Assembly (NCBI RefSeq): GCF_001439915.1
Contig: NZ_LMBW01000010.1
Coordinates: forward strand, 87,453 to 151,452
Source: Fredinandcohnia humi
Lineage (GTDB): Bacteria; Bacillota; Bacilli; Bacillales; Bacillaceae_L
Direction of reading: 5' to 3'
Length of the DNA: 64,000 nucleotides
Part shown: piece after piece, positions 34,249-43,256 of the stretch
Layout: each line of letters begins with the position of its first letter
Numbering within the stretch: the stretch's first letter is position 1
Program-made: the position numbers and the translations under genes
Notes under the pieces: model-generated
Databases searched by the model: none
Told to the model about the DNA's origin: nothing
What the model saw: the letters and a program-made list of their open reading frames with translations, nothing else

Positions 34249-35395
34249 AATATATTTAAAAGAATTAAAGGATTGCTTTAGAGATCGCCGAACTTTAATA
34301 CTTACTGTCTTATTACCAATCATTATGATGTCCGGAATGACGTTTTTCTATGAAAATATGATTTCAGATGGGGAAGGGGAGACTTTTCAGCTTGCAGTTG
34401 AAGAATCTTCCATGAATGAGGCGGAAAGGATTTTTTCAGGAGTAGAGAATGTCGATCTTATCGAATCTGCTAATCTGGAACAATCTATTCTTGATGGAGA
34501 TGCACAGGGCGGATTACAATTAACACCAAATTTCGTTGAGGCCACACAAAATGGGGAGGAAGCTTCAGTAACTCTGGTTGGGGATTCATTTAGTCAAAAG
34601 TCTACTCAATTAAATGCGATTATTATAAATGCATTGACAGTTTTTGAAAAAACAGTTGTTGCTGGGAACCTTCAGGAAGGCGGAATCGATCCGTCTATCA
34701 TGCAGCCATTTGCAATTGAACAAATCGAGCTCACAAATGAGGATCCAAATGTTGAAATGCTTGCATTTTTAATTCCCTTAATATTATCAGTTGCAATCGG
34801 AGTTGGTTCTGGACCTTCTGCATCAGACTTATTTGCAGGGGAAAAAGAGAAGAAAACAATGGAAGCTCTGTTAATGACACCGGTTAAAAGATCTACCTTG
34901 CTATTAGCAAAATGGCTAACGATTGCAACAATTGGGTCAGTGATAGCTATTATTACATTGGGTGTAGTTGCATTAGAGATTAATTTGTTTACTGAAAATC
35001 TAAAAAATGCTGTATCCTTTGGAGATGACGCTTATTTAATCATTGGAATCGCGATTTTACTTTCAATTATTTATGCAGCCTTCACTGCATCATTAATCAT
35101 GATTACAAGTATTGTTGCCAAGACGATTAAAGAAGCAGGAAGCTATAGTAGTCCTGTCATGATGATTGCGATGTTCCCTGCCATGATTATAGTAGGGGTT
35201 GGAGTGAATGAACTGACAACTTATCATTTCGCTGTACCTATTATGAATTTGTTTACTTTATTAAAAGAATTGATGTTCGGAATCATTAACTATGAACATA
35301 TTTTACTTGCATTTGGTAGCAACATCGCTTGTATGATTATTTTCTTTATAATTGGCAGAATCATGTTTATGAAAGATAAATGGGTAATGAACTAA
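34238..35395 (+). CDS. natB: ABC transporter permease, NatB-like
   Basis: A 385-residue ABC-2 type permease. There is one helix near residues 20-37, a large extracytoplasmic domain (about 40-180) and five or six helices in the C-terminal half. The block SDLFAGEKEKKTMEALLMTPV (about 203-222) is the ABC-2 coupling segment. Length and topology match NatB of B. subtilis, the membrane part of a sodium-extrusion ABC system. No terminator hairpin is obvious before the repeat element that follows. Confidence 0.85.
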   Translation: MLRKIYLKELKDCFRDRRTLILTVLLPIIMMSGMTFFYENMISDGEGETFQLAVEESSMNEAERIFSGVENVDLIESANLEQSILDGDAQGGLQLTPNFVEATQNGEEASVTLVGDSFSQKSTQLNAIIINALTVFEKTVVAGNLQEGGIDPSIMQPFAIEQIELTNEDPNVEMLAFLIPLILSVAIGVGSGPSASDLFAGEKEKKTMEALLMTPVKRSTLLLAKWLTIATIGSVIAIITLGVVALEINLFTENLKNAVSFGDDAYLIIGIAILLSIIYAAFTASLIMITSIVAKTIKEAGSYSSPVMMIAMFPAMIIVGVGVNELTTYHFAVPIMNLFTLLKELMFGIINYEHILLAFGSNIACMIIFFIIGRIMFMKDKWVMN

Positions 35396-35400
35396 GAACA

Positions 35401-35581
35401 AATGCGCAACCGCCTAAAGAGGAACATCGTCTAAGTACTGCCAAGTCCTGTGGCAAACGTCGATGTCAGCACTTCCTGTGCAAGTCCGACTAGCACAAGG
35501 CGAGACAGCTAGAAGGTTGCTCTTTGACCTTCTGGATGGATTGACTTGTGACCTCGAGGGGCTAGGCGGTGGAGCTGGACG
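35401..35581 (-). repeat. dispersed intergenic repeat, copy 3 (inverted, long form)
   Basis: Read on the minus strand this region contains CAGCTCCACCGCCTAGCC, CCTCGAGGTCACAAG, AGAAGGTCAAAGAGCAACC and CGCCTTGTGCTAGTC, the same order of blocks as in the copies at 4.2 and 62 kb. It then continues with GCACAGGAAGTGC and GCCACAGGACTTGGC hairpin modules. The open frame that crosses it on the plus strand is not a gene. Confidence 0.75.
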
Positions 35582-35585
35582 AAGA

Positions 35586-35621
35586 AAAAACTGCCAACTG
35601 GTAAATGGTTGGCAGTTTTAT
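35586..35621 (-). terminator. terminator of the cupin gene
   Basis: AAACTGCCAAC and GTTGGCAGTTT form a perfect stem with an eight-base loop and a T run on the minus strand. An A/T tail on the other side could also stop natAB transcription. Confidence 0.8.
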
Positions 35622-35625
35622 TTTA

Positions 35626-35967
35626 TCAGACGTCTTGAGCATATCTTTCATCAGGGATCTTTGTAAGGGTAACATAAAGACTTACATTTTCAGAGCCGTC
35701 ATTTACGAAGCTTAAGCTTTCTTCACCATTACAAACAATCACATCGTTCTTCTTCACTTTTACTTCTTGCTCATCAATTGTAAAGGTACCTTCGCCTGTA
35801 AGAACGTGTAAATATACATTTGAACCTGGATGTTTATGGGCAGGTAATAGTTGTTTTGGCATGAAGTTCAATACAAAGACTGTGCTGCCGCCTTCTTTAA
35901 AGATGACGCGTTTTGTAAGTCTTTCCTCATTATATTCAATAAAATTATCGAGCATTTCCTTTTTCAT
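35626..35967 (-). CDS. small cupin-domain protein
   Basis: A 113-residue single-domain cupin with the two conserved strands. The first contains PAHKHPGSNVYLHVLTGEG (histidine and glutamate-type metal positions); the second is less conserved (NDVIVCNGEE). Such proteins bind a metal or small ligand and often act as sensors or isomerases. I chose the ATG at 35967, behind AGGAG, instead of an upstream start at 36009. It stands alone, and its function is unknown. Confidence 0.8.
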   Translation of the reverse strand: MKKEMLDNFIEYNEERLTKRVIFKEGGSTVFVLNFMPKQLLPAHKHPGSNVYLHVLTGEGTFTIDEQEVKVKKNDVIVCNGEESLSFVNDGSENVSLYVTLTKIPDERYAQDV

Positions 35968-36097
35968 TTGAATCGCTCCTTTTATGTTTTCTTCACTATC
36001 TATACCCATTATAAGGCAGGATTAAAAGCCTTACCGTGATTTATGTCATTTCTTTTATAAAACTATAGGATGGAAGAACTGTTTTACAACAATAATA

Positions 36098-36126
36098 TTG
36101 AGTTGTCTACACGGATGAATTATAAT
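36098..36126 (+). promoter_or_regulatory. promoter of the amino acid symporter gene
   Basis: TTGAGT (36098-36103), 17 bp, TATAAT (36121-36126), followed by the AAAAGGAGG ribosome site 30 bases later. Confidence 0.7.
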
Positions 36127-36169
36127 TCTTAATATATCGAATCTTCTAAAATAAAAAGGAGGAATGTAT

Positions 36170-37660
36170 GTGCAGGCTTTTACGGATTGGGTAAATGGGG
36201 TTCTCTGGAGTCCAGTTATGATTTATGGGATGCTTGGGGTAGGACTTTTATTTTCAATTTTAACTCGTTTTTTACAGGTAAGGCATATCAAAGACATGAC
36301 AACGTTGATGTTCCAAGGCAAAAGCTCTGATGCGGGGGTTTCTTCCTTCCAAGCGCTGGCGGTTTCCTTATCAGGGCGTGTTGGAACAGGAAACATTGCT
36401 GGGACAGCGACAGCCATTGCATTTGGTGGACCAGGTGCTGTTTTTTGGATGTGGGCCATTGCTTTTATTGGAGCATCAACTTCTTTTATTGAATCGACAT
36501 TGGCTCAGATCTACAAAGTAAAGCAAGATGGACAATATCGTGGGGGACCAGCGTATTACATTGAAAAAGGAATCGGTTGGAAGTGGTATGGAATTGTGTT
36601 TGCAATTGCTACTCTTCTTGCGATGGCTTTTTTAATGCCGGGAATCCAATCGAACTCTATTGCTGCAGGGCTTGACAATGCATTTGGAATGAATAAATGG
36701 GTAACTGCAGTTATTTTGATTGCGTTAATTGGCGGGATTATATTTGGTGGTATTAAAAGGATTGCAAACGTTGCCCAGTATGTTGTTCCTTTTATGGCAT
36801 TAGGTTATATTTTAATGGCAATTATTATTATGATTATGAATATTGGTGAGTTTCCGGCAGTCATGGCTTTAATCTTTAAGAGTGCTTTTGGCGCAGAGCA
36901 GGCATTTGGCGGCATCGTCGGAATGGCGATAGCGTGGGGAGTAAAACGTGGTATTTACTCTAACGAAGCAGGTCAAGGTACAGGACCGCACGCAGCAGCA
37001 GCAGCTGAAGTATCGCACCCGGCTAAGCAAGGGTTGGTTCAAGCATCCGCTGTATATATTGATACATTATTAGTGTGTTCAGCAACTGCCTTCATGATTT
37101 TATTTACAGGAATGTACAACGTTCAAGCAGAGGATAAATCGTTTATTGTAAACAATTTAGGGGAAACGATTGAAGCCGGTCCAGCATTTACACAGGAGGC
37201 GGTTGAAACTGCACTCCCTGGATTTGGTGCCGGATTTACAGCAATCGCCTTATTCTTCTTTGCCTTTACAACAATTATGGCATACTACTATATGGCTGAA
37301 ACGAATATCGCCTATTTAATTCGAGGCAGGGACAGCAGAGTAGCCATGCTCATACTGAAAATCGTGTTATTAGCTTCAATGACCTACGGAACAGTAAATG
37401 AGGCGAAGCTTGCATGGGCATTCGGGGATATTGGATTAGGATTAATGGTTTGGCTTAACGTCATTGCGATTCTGATATTGGCGAAACCGGCATTGATTAC
37501 TTTGAAGGATTATGAGAGACAACGAAAGGCGGGACTTGATCCAGTCTTTGATCCGGTAAAGCTTGGAATTAAAAATGCCGATTACTGGGTGAATGATTAT
37601 GTTCATGATGATAACCCATCAGGCTCTTTAGCTAATAAGGATAAGTCATTCCCGGGATAA
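36170..37660 (+). CDS. alsT: AGCS-family sodium:alanine/glycine symporter
   Basis: A 496-residue polytopic membrane protein with about ten helices, of the alanine/glycine:cation symporter family. The signature GRVGTGNIAGTATAIAFGGP (about 66-85) and the downstream GVKRGIYSNEAGQGTGPHAAA block near 260-280 are typical and contain ligand and sodium positions. I prefer the GTG at 36170 over the ATG at 36164, because AAAAGGAGG ends at 36162 and the ATG would be only one base away. It imports alanine, glycine or glutamine with sodium. Its exact substrate is unproven. Confidence 0.87.
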   Translation: MQAFTDWVNGVLWSPVMIYGMLGVGLLFSILTRFLQVRHIKDMTTLMFQGKSSDAGVSSFQALAVSLSGRVGTGNIAGTATAIAFGGPGAVFWMWAIAFIGASTSFIESTLAQIYKVKQDGQYRGGPAYYIEKGIGWKWYGIVFAIATLLAMAFLMPGIQSNSIAAGLDNAFGMNKWVTAVILIALIGGIIFGGIKRIANVAQYVVPFMALGYILMAIIIMIMNIGEFPAVMALIFKSAFGAEQAFGGIVGMAIAWGVKRGIYSNEAGQGTGPHAAAAAEVSHPAKQGLVQASAVYIDTLLVCSATAFMILFTGMYNVQAEDKSFIVNNLGETIEAGPAFTQEAVETALPGFGAGFTAIALFFFAFTTIMAYYYMAETNIAYLIRGRDSRVAMLILKIVLLASMTYGTVNEAKLAWAFGDIGLGLMVWLNVIAILILAKPALITLKDYERQRKAGLDPVFDPVKLGIKNADYWVNDYVHDDNPSGSLANKDKSFPG

Positions 37661-37665
37661 AGGGG

Positions 37666-37710
37666 AAAGGGACCGAAAGTCTATCGAGGCTACGGTCCCT
37701 TTTTTTGTAT
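37666..37710 (+). terminator. terminator after alsT
   Basis: GGGACCGAAAGT and ACGGTCCC form a stem (37669-37701), followed by TTTTTTT. Confidence 0.85.
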
Positions 37711-37797
37711 ATATTTTATAAAAGAATTCAAATCTATGTCATTCTAGTTTAGAATTGTATGTATACACAAATTGAACATGTATAAGGAAGGTCTATT

Positions 37798-38964
37798 ATG
37801 TCTGAAGAGAATATTACAAGGATCGAATTAGATGGTAAGGAATACATATTAATCGGAACAGCACATGTTTCGAAGCACAGTGCAGAACAGGTTAAGGAAG
37901 TTATAGAAGCAGAGAAACCAGATTCAGTGTGTATTGAACTGGATGAACCAAGATATCAATCAATGATGGATGGCAACAAGTGGAAGGAAATGGACATCTT
38001 TAAAGTCATTAAAGAGAAAAAGGCCACATTGCTTCTTATGAATCTAATGATTTCCTCCTTTCAAAAGAGAATGGCAAGCCAATTCGGAATTAATGCCGGT
38101 CAAGAAATGCTGCAAGGGATTGAGTCAGCAAAAGAAGTTGGGGCTGAACTCGTTTTAGCAGACCGCAATATTCAAATTACGTTTTCACGGATTTGGAATG
38201 CTGTTGGGTTCACCGGTAAAATGAAATTATTAATGTCGGTGATTTACAGCATTTTCAGCAACGAATCTATAACCGAGGAAGAGCTTGAAAAAATGAAGTC
38301 CCAGGATATGCTGAATTCGATGCTGACGGAATTCTCTACGAGTTTTCCGAAATTAAAAACGCCTCTCATAGATGAGCGGGATCAGTATTTAGCGGAAAAA
38401 ATCAAACATGCCCCTGGAGAAAAAATAGTAGCTGTACTTGGGGCAGCACATGTTCCGGGAATCAAGGAAGAAATAAAAAAGGAACATGATTTAAAGAAGC
38501 TTACCCAGCTTCCACCAAAATCAAAAGCGCCCAAAATTATCGGTTGGGCAATTCCAATTTTAATAGTAGCGGTAATTGTTTACACCTTTTTTGCAAATCC
38601 GGAAGCGGGTTTGCAGCAAACATTAAGCTTAGTTTTATGGACGGGCTCCTTTTCAGCCATTGGGGCAGCAATTGCCTTAGGGCATCCCGTTACGATTGTG
38701 GCGGCCTTTTTTGCAGCACCAATCGGAGTATTACATCCATTAATTGCTGCAGGATGGATAGCAGGCTTTGTCCAGGCTTATTTACGTCGCCCAAGTGTGA
38801 AGGACTTTGAAACACTTTCAACAGATGTCTATAGTGTAAAAGGCTTCTGGCATAACAAAGTAACGCGCATTTTGCTCATTATTGTGTTATGTAACCTAGG
38901 TACATCACTTGGCTTATTTATCGGCGGAGCCGATGTCGTGAGATTGTTTATTAAGAATCTATAA
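37798..38964 (+). CDS. TraB/GumN-family membrane protein
   Basis: A 388-residue protein of the TraB family, named after a pheromone-shutdown factor of enterococcal plasmids and fold-related to metallopeptidase-like TIKI proteins. The N-terminal conserved block is IGTAHVSKHSAEQV (about 19-32), with IELDEPRY (about 46-53) and LVLADRNIQITFSR (around 120). The C-terminal 150 residues hold four or five membrane helices. A GAAHVPGI repeat-like histidine motif lies near 216. It is monocistronic with its own terminator. The molecular function of chromosomal homologues is not established. Confidence 0.82.
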   Translation: MSEENITRIELDGKEYILIGTAHVSKHSAEQVKEVIEAEKPDSVCIELDEPRYQSMMDGNKWKEMDIFKVIKEKKATLLLMNLMISSFQKRMASQFGINAGQEMLQGIESAKEVGAELVLADRNIQITFSRIWNAVGFTGKMKLLMSVIYSIFSNESITEEELEKMKSQDMLNSMLTEFSTSFPKLKTPLIDERDQYLAEKIKHAPGEKIVAVLGAAHVPGIKEEIKKEHDLKKLTQLPPKSKAPKIIGWAIPILIVAVIVYTFFANPEAGLQQTLSLVLWTGSFSAIGAAIALGHPVTIVAAFFAAPIGVLHPLIAAGWIAGFVQAYLRRPSVKDFETLSTDVYSVKGFWHNKVTRILLIIVLCNLGTSLGLFIGGADVVRLFIKNL

Positions 38965-38965
38965 A

Positions 38966-39000
38966 AAAAGAACCTGTCCAATGTGACAGGCTTTTTTTAT
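38966..39000 (+). terminator. terminator after the TraB gene
   Basis: ACCTGTC and GACAGGCT form a short stem with six-base loop, followed by TTTTTTT. Confidence 0.8.
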
Positions 39001-39045
39001 TTGGGTACATTTTCGATCGGTTTAAGTAGGAAAAACTAGTAGTAA

Positions 39046-39700
39046 GTCCGAATGCAAAGCTGATTCGGACAGCAGGGTTAGGGGAATCTGAAAATGAGTC
39101 TGAATGCAAGGCTGATTCGGACAGTTGGGTCAGGGGAATCTGAAGATGAGTCCGAATGCAATGCTGATTTGGACAGTTGGGTCAGGGGAATCCAGAAGCG
39201 AGTCCGAATGTAAGGCTGATTCGGACAGTTAGATTAGGGAAACTCAGAAGCGAGTCCGAATGAAAAGCTGATTCGGACAGCAGGGTTAGGGGAATCTGAA
39301 AATGAGTCTGAATGCAAGGCTGATTCGGACAGTTAGATTAGGGAAATTCAGAAGCGAGTCCGAATGTAAGGTTGATTCGGACAGTTAGATTAGGGAAATT
39401 CAGAAGCGAGTCCGAATGAAAAGCTGATTCGGACAGTTGGGTCAGGGAAAACAAGAAGCAAGTCCGAATGCAAGGCTGATTTGGGCAGTTGGGTCAGAGG
39501 AATCCAGAAACGAGTCCGAATGCAAGGCTGATTCGGACAGCAGGGTTAGGGGAATCTGAAAATGAGTCTGAATGCAAGGCTGATTCGGACAGTTAGGTCA
39601 GGGAAAACAAGAAGCAAGTCCGAATGTAAGGCTGATTTGGACAGTTGGGTCAGGGGAATCCAGAAGCAAGTCCGAATGCAAAGCCAATGTAGACTGACCA
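39046..39700. repeat. tandem array of twelve 52-bp hairpin repeats
   Basis: Twelve units start at exact 52-base steps from 39046 to 39618, and a truncated thirteenth starts at 39670. Each unit contains a hairpin GTCCGAAT-N9-ATTCGGAC (a few units carry one mismatch) and a linker of the type AGTTGGGTCAGGGGAATCCAGAAGC. The spacing never slips, although linker bases vary. It fills the space between the convergent traB-like and peptide transporter genes. No open frame runs through it, and no known insertion-sequence ends flank it. Confidence 0.92.
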
Positions 39701-39732
39701 AACTGGGCGATTACCAATATCGAATGTATCTT

Positions 39733-39773
39733 TTTTTTTAAAAAAAGTAGCGTGAGTTATTCTCACGCTACTT
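39733..39773 (-). terminator. terminator of the peptide transporter gene
   Basis: AGTAGCGTGAG and CTCACGCTACT form a perfect 11-bp stem with a five-base loop. On the minus strand a T run follows. Confidence 0.85.
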
Positions 39774-39812
39774 GATAGGTAGTCTTAATTTGTACAAAAA
39801 CTGAAACAAATA

Positions 39813-41306
39813 TTAGTTAACACCCTTCATGAACTTTTGAATCTTTGGTGACACGAATAATAGGATGATACCTAAAACAATAGCTGCCCCACCAATTACT
39901 CCAAAATACGTCATTTCCGTTTCAGGACTGTAGAACTTAACAAGCTGTGCGTTAAGAGCTTGCGCCGCAGCGTTTGAAAGCATCCATAAACTCATCATCT
40001 GTGCTGTAAACGCAGCCGGTGCCAATTTCGTTGTAGCGGAAAGTCCGACCGGTGAAATTAATAATTCCCCAAGAACAACAATGAAATAACTTAGTACTAA
40101 CCAAAGTGGATTAACCAATGAATCTGTTCCACCTAAGTATGCTGGTAATAAAATTACAAGGAATGAAAGACCAGCAAACAATAACCCTAAAGAGAACTTC
40201 TTCGGAACAGAAGGTTGACGATTTCCAAGCTTTACCCACAACCATGCAAAAACAGGTGCTAAGATAAAAATAAACAGTGGGTTTAATGATTGAAACAAAG
40301 ATGGTGAAATATCAAAGCCTGCGAAATGTAACTGTGTTCGTTTGTCTGCGTATAGCGCTAGAATCGATGCCCCTTGTTCTTGAATCGACCAGAACATAAC
40401 GGAAGCTAAGAATAAAGGAATATACGCTAAAATTCTTGAGCGCTCCACATCTGTTGTTTTTGAACTGCGATACATCGTAACAAAATAAATAGTTGGGATT
40501 AAGAAACCAAGAATACCAATAAGTGCAATTAATGAATCAAATGTAAGGATACCTGTAGGAATTGCAATCGCAATTAAAATTGTAAGAACAATTACACCAA
40601 GAACAATTTGAGTATATACCTTTTTCTTTTCATCAGGTGCAAGCTGGTTTGGAACGATTGTCCCAGCTAGCCCAAGATTCTTTTTCTTTGTAAAAACAAA
40701 CATTAATAATCCAACGAACATACCAACAGCCGCAATCGAGAACCCTAAATGGAAATTATACTTCATTCCAACTTCACCAACGATAATTGGTGCAAGGAAT
40801 CCACCAAGGTTAATACCCATATAGAAAATACTAAATCCAGCATCACGGCGTGAATCTGTTTCACTATAGATATCACCGACAACACTCGAAACATTAGGTT
40901 TTAATAATCCTGTACCAAGAACGATCAAAACCATAGATACAAAGAATAGACTAATACTTCCAGGTATCGCAAGAGCGATATGACCAAACATAATTAAAAT
41001 TCCACCATAGAAGATTGCTCGAGAGGTACCAAAGATGCGGTCTGCTAACCACCCACCAATAATTCCCGACATATAAACGAGTGAACCGTAGATGGAGACG
41101 ATGGCAATTGCAGTATGCTCATCAAGTCCTAAACCACCCTTAGACACTTCATAGTACATATAGTAAACGAGAATGGCTTTCATCCCATAATACGAGAATC
41201 GCTCCCAAAATTCTGTGAAGAAAAGAGTGAATAGTCCTTTAGGGTGTCCAAAGAACCCCTTTTGAGGAACACTGTCCACAATTTTCTGTCTATTATAGCC
41301 TGACAT
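39813..41306 (-). CDS. dtpT: POT-family di-/tripeptide:proton symporter
   Basis: A 497-residue proton-coupled oligopeptide transporter with about fourteen helices. The hallmark ExxERFxYY is present in helix 1 (FFTEFWERFSYYGMKAIL, about 30-47), and the second POT signature (FSIFYMGINLGGFLAPI) near 153-169. It imports di- and tripeptides; DtpT of lactococci and YclF of B. subtilis are relatives. It has its own terminator and an upstream A/T-rich promoter region. The start is an ATG after GGAGG. Confidence 0.88.
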   Translation of the reverse strand: MSGYNRQKIVDSVPQKGFFGHPKGLFTLFFTEFWERFSYYGMKAILVYYMYYEVSKGGLGLDEHTAIAIVSIYGSLVYMSGIIGGWLADRIFGTSRAIFYGGILIMFGHIALAIPGSISLFFVSMVLIVLGTGLLKPNVSSVVGDIYSETDSRRDAGFSIFYMGINLGGFLAPIIVGEVGMKYNFHLGFSIAAVGMFVGLLMFVFTKKKNLGLAGTIVPNQLAPDEKKKVYTQIVLGVIVLTILIAIAIPTGILTFDSLIALIGILGFLIPTIYFVTMYRSSKTTDVERSRILAYIPLFLASVMFWSIQEQGASILALYADKRTQLHFAGFDISPSLFQSLNPLFIFILAPVFAWLWVKLGNRQPSVPKKFSLGLLFAGLSFLVILLPAYLGGTDSLVNPLWLVLSYFIVVLGELLISPVGLSATTKLAPAAFTAQMMSLWMLSNAAAQALNAQLVKFYSPETEMTYFGVIGGAAIVLGIILLFVSPKIQKFMKGVN

Positions 41307-41454
41307 AATAAAACCTCCAAAATAGTATATTAATATAATAATTTAAATTATTTCACTATGTCAACCATACGAAAATTCCGATTTGGAGCAATATTTTATA
41401 AGGTTTATAATTTTAGGTGAAATGAAACTGCTTTATATTATTATTTTTGTAAAA

Positions 41455-41490
41455 AAATAAACAGATTGCATCAGCAATCCGTTTATGGCT
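41455..41490 (-). terminator. terminator of the DoxX-like gene
   Basis: CGGATTGC and GCAATCTG form a short stem, followed on the minus strand by TTTATTTTTTT. Confidence 0.6.
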
Positions 41491-41513
41491 TCCAAGTTTG
41501 GAGGATTTTTCAA

Positions 41514-41879
41514 TTATCTTTGGTGTGAATTATATAGAATGTATAATAATGCCAGCATGACGATATCCAGCCTGGTTGCAAATGCAAAATGTAGGAAGCC
41601 TGTATGTAGAATCGGAACTTTTACTAAAAGGATGGCTGCAATCATAATGACGAGTAGCGGAATCGTTGCTTTTTTCACTTCCTTATTAATTGCGATGAGA
41701 ATTCCACAAATGATTTCAAGACTAGCGACAACATACATGACTAATTCCGGTGCAGGTAATGGCAGATTCATAAAGGTGGAGCTTAGTTCATTACTAAGAA
41801 GCTTCATAGCCCCAGCTGTAATAAACACATAGGCAACAGCATATCGGATAAGATTCATGCTAGAAAATGTTTTATTCAT
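41514..41879 (-). CDS. DoxX-like small membrane protein
   Basis: A 121-residue protein with four hydrophobic helices (about 10-30, 45-65, 70-88 and 98-115), resembling the DoxX/DoxD-like family. In other bacteria these proteins are linked to redox or envelope stress functions. The second helix contains VASLEIICGILIAI, typical for the group. A GGGGG-type ribosome site precedes the ATG. It is monocistronic, and its function is not known. Confidence 0.75.
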   Translation of the reverse strand: MNKTFSSMNLIRYAVAYVFITAGAMKLLSNELSSTFMNLPLPAPELVMYVVASLEIICGILIAINKEVKKATIPLLVIMIAAILLVKVPILHTGFLHFAFATRLDIVMLALLYILYNSHQR

Positions 41880-42044
41880 CGTTTGGCAAATCCCCCCTTT
41901 TTCTATAACTCTATTGCCGGGAAGGACAAACTATTCTTACAATTAGTCAGGAAAAAATAAATCTATAGAAAGTAGTAAGTCGAACCCATTTCAATTGAAT
42001 GAATAAAATAGGCAAATGACATCTTTTCGAGAGGGTGATGTATT

Positions 42045-43004
42045 TTGTCTTTTTATTATAGGGCGCGACCGCATGGGGCGATTGCATATACTTTGGGCCT
42101 GGACGGGCAATATAATATTTGGATTTTTTATGTTCAAAATGGGGAACGGTTGCAGATAACGAACGGATTAGCAGATTCCTTTTCGAAGCCAATTTGGTCA
42201 GGCGATAACAGTAAAGTTGCTTTTGTAGGAAAAAGTAGGATCATTTATGTGATTTACCTTACAACTGGCAGAATCGCCGCTATTGATAAAATCGGACCTA
42301 ATGAGGATGTAACCTTGGATTGGTCTCCGAATCACCGGATGTTAGCCTATACAACGCAAAATCACATTATGATGTATGATGTTTTGTCACATCGGGCAAA
42401 TCGAATTTTGGCCCCGAACGCATCAGATGTTCAGTGGTTTCCTAATGGAAAGGACCTTCTTTTTCAAGATGTGGATTCTTCAGGCACGCAGCAATTATTC
42501 CGGATTGCGACAAATGGATCAGGAAGAAGGCAAATCACGAACAATCCAGGGGGACCATTACATGATGTTTCACTTTCTCCAGACGGGACATTTGCCCTTT
42601 ATACAACACCTGGAGCGAGTATTTCACTAATTCGTACGGTTGAGTTGTCGTCGGGAGAAGTATACGAAATAAAAGGGGGGGAACAGGCGAAGAATTACAA
42701 TCCAACATGGTCGCCAAATTCACAGCTTATTGCATTTAGTGCAACAGCTTATAGCGAGGGGACCGGATATTATAATGAAATACGACTTGTTGGAAAGCGA
42801 GGTGGAAACGAGCGGGTGCTTACGAAGTCCACGTGCTATGCAACACCTGTTACGTGGTCTCCCGATAGCCGTACAATTGCCTATTTATCGGGCTGCTCTG
42901 AGCAAGGATTCGCAACTGAAATGTGGATGGTAGATTTGCAGAATCCGACACCCGTCATGCTCACAAGGGAAACTCTGATTGGAAATCTGAGCTGGTCTAC
43001 GTAA
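42045..43004 (+). CDS. TolB/WD40-like beta-propeller protein
   Basis: A 319-residue protein made of repeated PD40-type blades. The repeat signature (WSPNxxxIAF or close variants) appears at WSGDNSKVAFVG (about 51-62), WSPNHRMLAYTT (about 90-101), WFPNGKDLLFQD, LSPDGTFALYTT, WSPNSQLIAFSA and WSPDSRTIAYLS, which suggests a six-bladed propeller. No signal peptide is visible, so it may be cytoplasmic. It starts with TTG at 42045, behind GAGGGTGATG. Such propellers bind partners or ligands. No specific role can be given. Confidence 0.8.
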   Translation: MSFYYRARPHGAIAYTLGLDGQYNIWIFYVQNGERLQITNGLADSFSKPIWSGDNSKVAFVGKSRIIYVIYLTTGRIAAIDKIGPNEDVTLDWSPNHRMLAYTTQNHIMMYDVLSHRANRILAPNASDVQWFPNGKDLLFQDVDSSGTQQLFRIATNGSGRRQITNNPGGPLHDVSLSPDGTFALYTTPGASISLIRTVELSSGEVYEIKGGEQAKNYNPTWSPNSQLIAFSATAYSEGTGYYNEIRLVGKRGGNERVLTKSTCYATPVTWSPDSRTIAYLSGCSEQGFATEMWMVDLQNPTPVMLTRETLIGNLSWST

Positions 43005-43005
43005 A

Positions 43006-43037
43006 AAAAAGTTGCAACCGCTTTGGTTGCAACTCTT
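43006..43037 (-). terminator. terminator between convergent genes
   Basis: AGTTGCAACC and GGTTGCAACT form a ten-base-pair stem with a five-base loop. The T run is on the minus strand, serving the small coiled-coil gene. Confidence 0.8.
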
Positions 43038-43038
43038 A

Positions 43039-43215
43039 TTACATTTCTCGCAGTTGTTTAGATAAGGCGCTAATCTCTTCCTCGAGTTCTCCAATTTGAC
43101 GCTCTAATGGAGAAATATTGCCATTCACAGAATCTAATTTTTCCAAGTCGTTTTGAAGGCGGACATAGTCTAATTTTAGCTCGCGAAGTTTGTATTCAAT
43201 TTCTTTTTTATCCAT
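43039..43215 (-). CDS. small coiled-coil protein, 58 residues
   Basis: A short, charged protein whose leucines and isoleucines recur in heptads (for example LRELKLDYVRLQNDLEKL and LERQIGELEEEISAL), so nearly all of it should form a coiled coil. I chose the ATG at 43215 because AGAGGAC precedes it; an upstream ATG at 43260 lacks a ribosome site. It lies directly behind the UMF1 transporter gene and may share its transcript. Its role is unknown. Confidence 0.7.
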   Translation of the reverse strand: MDKKEIEYKLRELKLDYVRLQNDLEKLDSVNGNISPLERQIGELEEEISALSKQLREM

Positions 43216-43256
43216 TTCTAGTCCTCTTTCCACGTTTTTCTTCATTATAACATGCT

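Noticed and set aside
35463-35666. Open frame of 67 codons behind natB
   Set aside because: It lies wholly within the dispersed repeat, has no ribosome site and runs antisense into the cupin gene.
39046-39700. CRISPR array
   Set aside because: The whole 52-bp unit repeats. There are no unique spacers between constant repeats and no cas genes nearby. The same holds for the 53-bp array at 63.6 kb.
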